DNA from: Wolfiporia cocos
Taxonomy: Eukaryota; Basidiomycota; Agaricomycetes; Polyporales; Phaeolaceae
Length of the DNA stretch: 64,000 bases
Reading direction: 5' to 3'
NCBI GenBank assembly: GCA_029448655.1
Contig: JACCLO010000013.1
Location: forward strand, 1,426,001 to 1,490,000
Shown here piece after piece: positions 59,447-64,000 of the stretch. A program made the position numbers and the translations under genes. A model generated the notes under the pieces. That model did not search any database. It saw only the letters and a list, made by a program, of their open reading frames with translations, and was not told the origin of the DNA. How positions within the stretch are numbered: position 1 is the stretch's first letter; the number at the start of each line of letters is the position of its first letter.

Positions 59447-61683
59447 TCATGCTCAATGTACCCCATCCGACGACGACTAAACCGTCAGCCGAGCCCAAGA
59501 CCAACTCCCATCACCGCCTTGCCCTCGGCCTCGAAGGCCTATAGCCCCGCAGCTTCATAATCTCGAGCGGAAAACGCTGGTAGGCGACCACCATCTAGGG
59601 TGCAATGGCGCGTGTGCGTGCCCCGCGCCGTTTATTTTGCCTGTAGATCTATGGTTTCGGGCTTTGAGATCTGAGATCTGAGCGAGGGACCCATGGATGG
59701 TTAGTATACTCTTTCTAGTTGTCTCTAGCGGTCAAGATCGTAAGATCCGAGTGTTACTAGCTGTGATTCATGTTCCAGAGAGGATCTTCTCGATGGTGAG
59801 CGATACGCAGACGTGCGATCAAGATGCTGATGTGCAAAGCAGCTACCACTAGATGACGGCCAGAGTTTCAAATAATTCCCAGAATGCACTGAGTAACACT
59901 CCTTTCATGCTGCGAATATAGTCGTTTTCTGGATTGTGTCAACGAAAAGGGAGTTCCCGCACTCGGAGGCGCATGTGGCACGGCGCCACAAGAAGAAAGT
60001 GTCCGATTTCACTGACACGGCTTCCGAGAACACGTCATGTTATCGTTTCCCGAACTCGTTGTAGATATGGAAGCGATCTTGCTTCAAGCGACGTCTGGAC
60101 GTCATCGATATCATCCACCGTCCTATGTCGGTACGTGGCAGGCGCCGATGCCACACAAAGCGATCGCAGCCTCGATATGCCACGCGTACGACATAATGCC
60201 AAGTGACTAGTGAATCATTGTTCCGATGTTGATGTCGGTATCGGTAGAAAAGCGGGCGCCCTGAATAGAAGTGATCATCTGAAGGTGCATACAGTACGAG
60301 CGTTCCTATATACAGCGGGATGCCACATCAGACTATTCCACCATCGGAGCTCAGTACATACATATCATTGCACCCAGTCATCTTCGGACAATCCGTGCAA
60401 AGTCACGGTGATATCTTCAAAGATGGAATGATTCACAGAGCGGATGGATCTACTTCCAAAAACGCATCTCAAAGAAAATACAAATTTGAACGACAGCTGA
60501 AACTGACATTACTGATCAAGCACCTTTATTGACAGCCTAAATCTAAACTTATTGATGAATTCGGATCAAACAATCATACAACTTCCGACAGAGTTTTAGT
60601 AGCTGCCGCGAACGTTCCAGTTGCCTGCTGACTCCTTTGCACAGCACATGCACACCATGCCTCGCGTCCCGCACAAAACATACGACGACCCCCGTTCCTA
60701 GCGCACCACCGTGCACACGACATCCCTTCACACATCGTGACGGTGGAGCGCGATCCCGGGGCCAATACGCGCCTCGGCCGGCACCGCATCCGCGCACCCC
60801 ACCGGTCTATGGCGTATTCGTTCGACCGTCGGGGCGCGCTATTCTCGGCGCGAGCCGGCGAGGCAGATCGTTCTCTCCGCTCCGGCATCTTCTCGTCGCG
60901 CAACAAAGCCGGCGCGGCGCAAGCGATGCCCGCCCCCGATCGCAAACTATTTTGGGGTTGGAGTACGGCCTCGGACGGGTGGTCTCGACTCGTGCCACAG
61001 TTGCGTGATGCAAGCCAGACGGCGTCGCTGTGGCGGTGCCACTAGTACTTGTTTGTGATAAGTCCGAGTGAACATGTACATGCGACCATAACCATGACAT
61101 TCTGCTGTTTCGTTTCCCTATACTGGCGTCGATTTGCATCAAGCTCTGTGTGTACGGTAATACCGTAATTATGAGACACAGGCGGGGGTTGCTGTGGCCT
61201 GTACGAAAACGTATGTCTCATGAAAAACGTGAAATGCGGCAAATGATCGAGTTCATACATAATTTCACCGCATTATCATTCGAGGATACCCTTCAGAAAT
61301 GCCGTTAGAACACGATGAAATGAAGCGGTGCGGGATCCTCATTCAGGTCGACCACTGCACGAGGCAAGTAGTGCACGCCAACATGCCCTGCCGGGGCCCG
61401 CAACGGTGAGATGGACACGCGCAGCAATGTCCGCTGGGCCACTAACCAGTGCTACCTGCGTCCAGCTGCATGCGGTCTCACATTGCCCTCAGATAAGTCC
61501 GTCCCCAGCTGTAGGCGCAACGCCGCATCGTGCAAGCTACGAGTGCAGTACGGTGGAAGCTGAAGCTCCGAAGGGACGCAGGAGTGTCCGGGAGCGGACA
61601 GCTTTACGTTGGGCTTTGCAACGTATTCTGTACCGCCATCTGGTGATGAAGCTAGCAGTCTGTGCTTGCCTCGCCTGTACAAG

Positions 61684-61848
61684 AAGCTCCCGCATCCCAG
61701 CAGCCTACATGCAGAGGCATCATCCTCACAAGACATGGGGCTGTGAGCATATGTGGGGTTTTACATCTGCAAACACCCAATATACTCACAGCTCCATGTT
61801 TTGTGAGGCTGATGCCTCTGCATGTGAGCTGCTGGGATGTGGGAGCTT
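61684..61848. repeat. Inverted repeat with 64-bp arms
   Basis: Arm 1 (61684-61747) starts AAGCTCCCGCATCCCAGCAG. The reverse complement of arm 2 (61785-61848) starts AAGCTCCCACATCCCAGCAG. By hand count 58 of 64 positions match, with a 37-nt loop. The transcript of either strand would fold into a long hairpin. No flanking target duplication was identified. Confidence 0.85.
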
Positions 61849-62208
61849 AGCACATGCATGGTCGCTCAAATTGACCGATACAAGACCAGCCACAATCATG
61901 TGCCACACTGCGATGCGGAGGTGCGGTCTATTACGCGTGTGCGAGGCAGGACGAGCGAGGAGTGCTAGCCGGCGATACGGGATACCATCCGCGCTATTGC
62001 CATAGTACCTAGAAGCTGCCTATCAGCCGGACTGGAGGTCGAACGGACTGCTTGCTTACCTTCGAGACTACACGGACGATTCACGAGTTCTCGATTAATG
62101 CATGCTACATCAGCTCAGCCGCAGCGTCCCATTCGAATTGAGAGAGTACGCGCACCCGCACGCCCGCCAGGTCGACTCGCCCAGCGACTCACCTCGGCGC
62201 GCATCCGA

Positions 62209-62236
62209 GCACGCACGCACGCACGCACGCACGCAC
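62209..62236. repeat. (GCAC)7 microsatellite
   Basis: Seven perfect tetranucleotide repeats of GCAC occur downstream of the GH16 gene. Length is likely to vary between strains. Confidence 0.9.
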
Positions 62237-62565
62237 ATCACACCACGCACGAAGTTCAATCTCGATCCATAAACTAGCCAGCCTAGCAAGACATGAGGTA
62301 ACGAGCGAGGCGCGCCGCGCCGATGCAAACTACCGACGCACATCATCATCAACACAGCGGCGTAAAAAAGAGCGGACGACCGGCAGCACCGGCGGCGGGG
62401 CGCCGCCGCGGACCAAAGTACGGGATACGAGTAGTTAATAGCAGAGGAAATAGCAGAGGGGGAGGAGAGGAGAGAGAGAAACACGACAGACACATACGGA
62501 TACGTAAGAAGACAGCGGACAGAAACAGTCTACGCACGCTAGCTAGCAGTCCGTGCAACAACGTC

Positions 62566-62586
62566 GGGAAGGGGAGGGGGAGGGGG
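62566..62586 (+). repeat. G-run tract with G-quadruplex potential
   Basis: Four runs of three to five G separated by one or two A occur in 21 nt, GGGAAGGGGAGGGGGAGGGG with one more G. This fits the simple G3+N1-7 quadruplex pattern on the plus strand. It lies about 200 bp past the stop of the minus-strand GH16 gene, so it is C-rich in that transcript. A purine-only tract is close by near 62456-62480. Confidence 0.7.
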
Positions 62587-62784
62587 AGAGATGAGTTACG
62601 TGCGTGTACGCTAAATAGAGCAGTCCGCCCGCAGGCGCGGTTTTCGGCGTGCGCAGGTGCGATGGAGTCCGTGGTATAGTACGGCCGCTTGGCGGGTGGT
62701 GAGACATGCGTGTTATTAACTATTCGACTTTGCTGGGACCTTCGGGACGGGAAACTTGACGGAGAACTTGGCGAGGGCGGGCGC

Positions 62785-64000
62785 TCAGCACGCCCCGAGC
62801 TTCCACATCTTGACCGAGTCGATGCGGAACGCGCGGTCGTCCGCGTCGCTCGGCCACGTCGCGTACCACGTGCTCTGCGCCTCCGCGAACTCGCGCATCG
62901 CGGTCGCCGACCCGTCGTACCACGGCTTGTCGCCGACGTTGTCCGGGAACCACCCGCTCGTGCCGCCCGCAGCGAGGTCGATGATCAGATAGAACTCTGC
63001 GTGCGTCGTCGTCAGCGCGCGCGCACACACACAAAGCAGGAAGCACGCGGCGGGGCACTCACCCTGGTCGAACGGCGCGCTCGGCCCGCCCGTGGCCCAG
63101 ATGTTCTCGATGACGACCTCGGTGTTGGACCCGTTGTGGGCGACGGACGGGTAGTTGCCGCGGTCGAAGAAGGACTTGCCGCCCTTGCCCTGCATCTTGA
63201 GGTCCACCATCGCGTCGATGCGCGAGTCGACGTAGAGCCGCATCCAGCTGTCCGTCCACTCGAGCGCGTACGTGTGGAAGTCCTCCGAGAACGCGGTCCG
63301 CTTATCCTGCCACCAGCCGTAGATGTTCGTCTGCAAAGAGTCGAGCACGCCGTAGTTCAGCGCCGCGCGCACAAAGTCCGTGCCCTGCGCGCCGTACGAC
63401 GGCGGGTTCCCGCGCGCCTCGAGGATCTGTGTGCGCGCGCGTCAGCGGTCTGCACCGGCGCCCACGACACGACACGGGGAGGATACGCACGTCAATCTCG
63501 CCCGAGAGCGGCCAGGGTCCGTACGTGTTGTTCACGGGCAGCATCCAGATCGCGGGCCAGAGCCAGTCGCCCTGCGGGATCTTCGCGACGACCTCGACGC
63601 GGCCGTACTTGATGCTGTACGAGTTCTGGGTGCTGATCCGCGACGACATGACCGGGTTGATCACCGCGCCCGTCTTGTTCGACGACGTCGCCTTGCACGC
63701 AGTCTGTCCCGCCGCTCAGCGCCCGTGAGCGACCAGCTAGAGAATCCATCACGCACCGCGTTGCTCGTCGTGCAGCCCGACACCTCGTACGTGCCCCCGT
63801 TGAAGATCTCCGACTCGCCGATGTCGTCGCTCGTGAGCGTCGGCATGATGTACAGCTGGTTGTTCTGCACGTAGAGGTTCTTCGAGTTCGTCGACGTGAT
63901 CTGGAACTCGCCGTTGCTGCACACGCGGGGAGGGCACAGTGGTCAGCACGCACGCCATCGTTCAGACAGGGGCAAACAGCAAGTGGGGGCCTCGCATCGT
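62785..64000 (-). CDS. GH16 endo-beta-1,3-glucanase-like, 5' end outside the window
   Basis: Minus-strand gene whose upstream exons lie beyond 64000. Visible parts are NGEFQITSTNSKNLYVQNNQ, INPVMSSRISTQNSYSIKYG, RVEVVAKIPQGDWLWPAIWM and the catalytic stretch GEIDILEARGN, which is split by an intron after GEID near 63.49 kb. Then come FHTYALEWTDSWMRLYVDSR, NIWATGGPSAPFDQ, FYLIIDLAAGGTSGWFPDN and the closing RAFRIDSVKMWKLGAC. The E-I-D-x-x-E motif holds the nucleophile and acid/base residues of family 16 retaining glucanases. The likely substrate is beta-1,3-glucan, either in the fungal wall or in soil polysaccharide. GC content is high. A signal peptide cannot be judged because the start is missing. 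Confidence 0.9.

Larger units (their letters stand above)
58203..62784. other. Gene-poor stretch with decayed frames and structured repeats
   Basis: About 4.6 kb. It holds a possible FunK1 relic (59.2-59.5 kb, minus), a GC-rich frame of unknown meaning (60737-61045 plus), a long inverted repeat (61684-61848), a (GCAC)n microsatellite and purine/G-rich tracts. No intact gene was recognised. Confidence 0.5.

Noticed and set aside
60637..61045. Overlapping GC-rich frames on both strands
   Set aside because: Several frames are open at once because of base composition; none has a recognised motif.
62689..63612. Plus-strand open frame of 307 codons
   Set aside because: It is the antisense of the GH16 gene in very GC-rich DNA and has no recognisable domain.
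1..64000. CRISPR arrays, prophage, plasmid origins or bacterial operons
   Set aside because: Gene structure is eukaryotic throughout, with spliced genes; no regularly spaced repeats were seen.
1..64000. tRNA genes
   Set aside because: A by-eye scan for B-box-like GGTTCGANNC with a pairing acceptor stem found none convincing. A covariance-model search would be needed to exclude them.

Overview
The window looks like nuclear DNA of a basidiomycete, most likely an agaricomycete. Genes are split by many short introns (mostly 48-60 nt, GT-AG). Two families are typical of mushroom-forming fungi: a seven-transmembrane family and FunK1 kinases. The gene set is eukaryotic (DNA2, XPF, RAD17, MCM10, V-ATPase subunit E, GGA adaptor, kynurenine-pathway dioxygenase). 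Nothing prokaryotic, viral or CRISPR-like was seen, and no intact transposon was recognised.

Layout. 1.5-2.7 kb: a secreted lipocalin-like (hydroxyneurosporene synthase / Diels-Alderase-type) protein. 2.9-7.7 kb: DNA2. 8.9-10.3 kb: seven-TM copy A. 11.9-15.4 kb: XPF endonuclease. 15.6-16.7 kb (minus): HotDog thioesterase. 17.2-18.9 kb: JMJD4-like JmjC oxygenase. 19.5-21.1 kb: conserved disordered protein. 21.3 kb: a lone 5S rRNA gene. 22.1-23.5 kb (minus): seven-TM copy B. 24.5-27.1 kb: RAD17. 27.4-28.1 kb: 3-hydroxyanthranilate dioxygenase. 29.4-30.8 kb: C2H2 factor. 31.2-31.7 kb: small Gly/Gln-rich protein with a strong TATA box. 33.6-35.0 and 36.6-38.0 kb: seven-TM copies C and D, followed by an inverted first-exon relic (E). 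39.9-42.6 kb: MCM10. 43.0-44.0 kb: VMA4. 44.8-46.7 kb: GGA. 47.7-49.5 kb: a decayed FunK1 kinase-like gene. 50.3-53.9 kb (minus): GH95 fucosidase. 56.7-58.2 kb: GNAT-like protein. 62.8 kb to the right edge (minus): GH16 glucanase, cut by the window.

Two themes stand out. Four genome-maintenance genes (DNA2, XPF, RAD17, MCM10) lie within 40 kb, and three of them have an ACGCGT (MluI cell-cycle box-like) hexamer close to the start codon. Between them sit four intact copies and one relic of a seven-TM family. In copies A, C and D, where all splice sites were traced, the first seven exons have matching lengths, which points to gene duplication rather than retroposition. The right part (53.9-62.8 kb) is gene-poor and holds a 64-bp-arm inverted repeat and purine/G-rich tracts.

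Splice sites were placed by eye from reading frame and family resemblance. Exon sums are whole codons for DNA2, XPF, JmjC, BNA1, the GNAT gene, the disordered protein, the small Gly/Gln protein and seven-TM copies A, C and D. No database search was run, so family names rest on remembered motifs.
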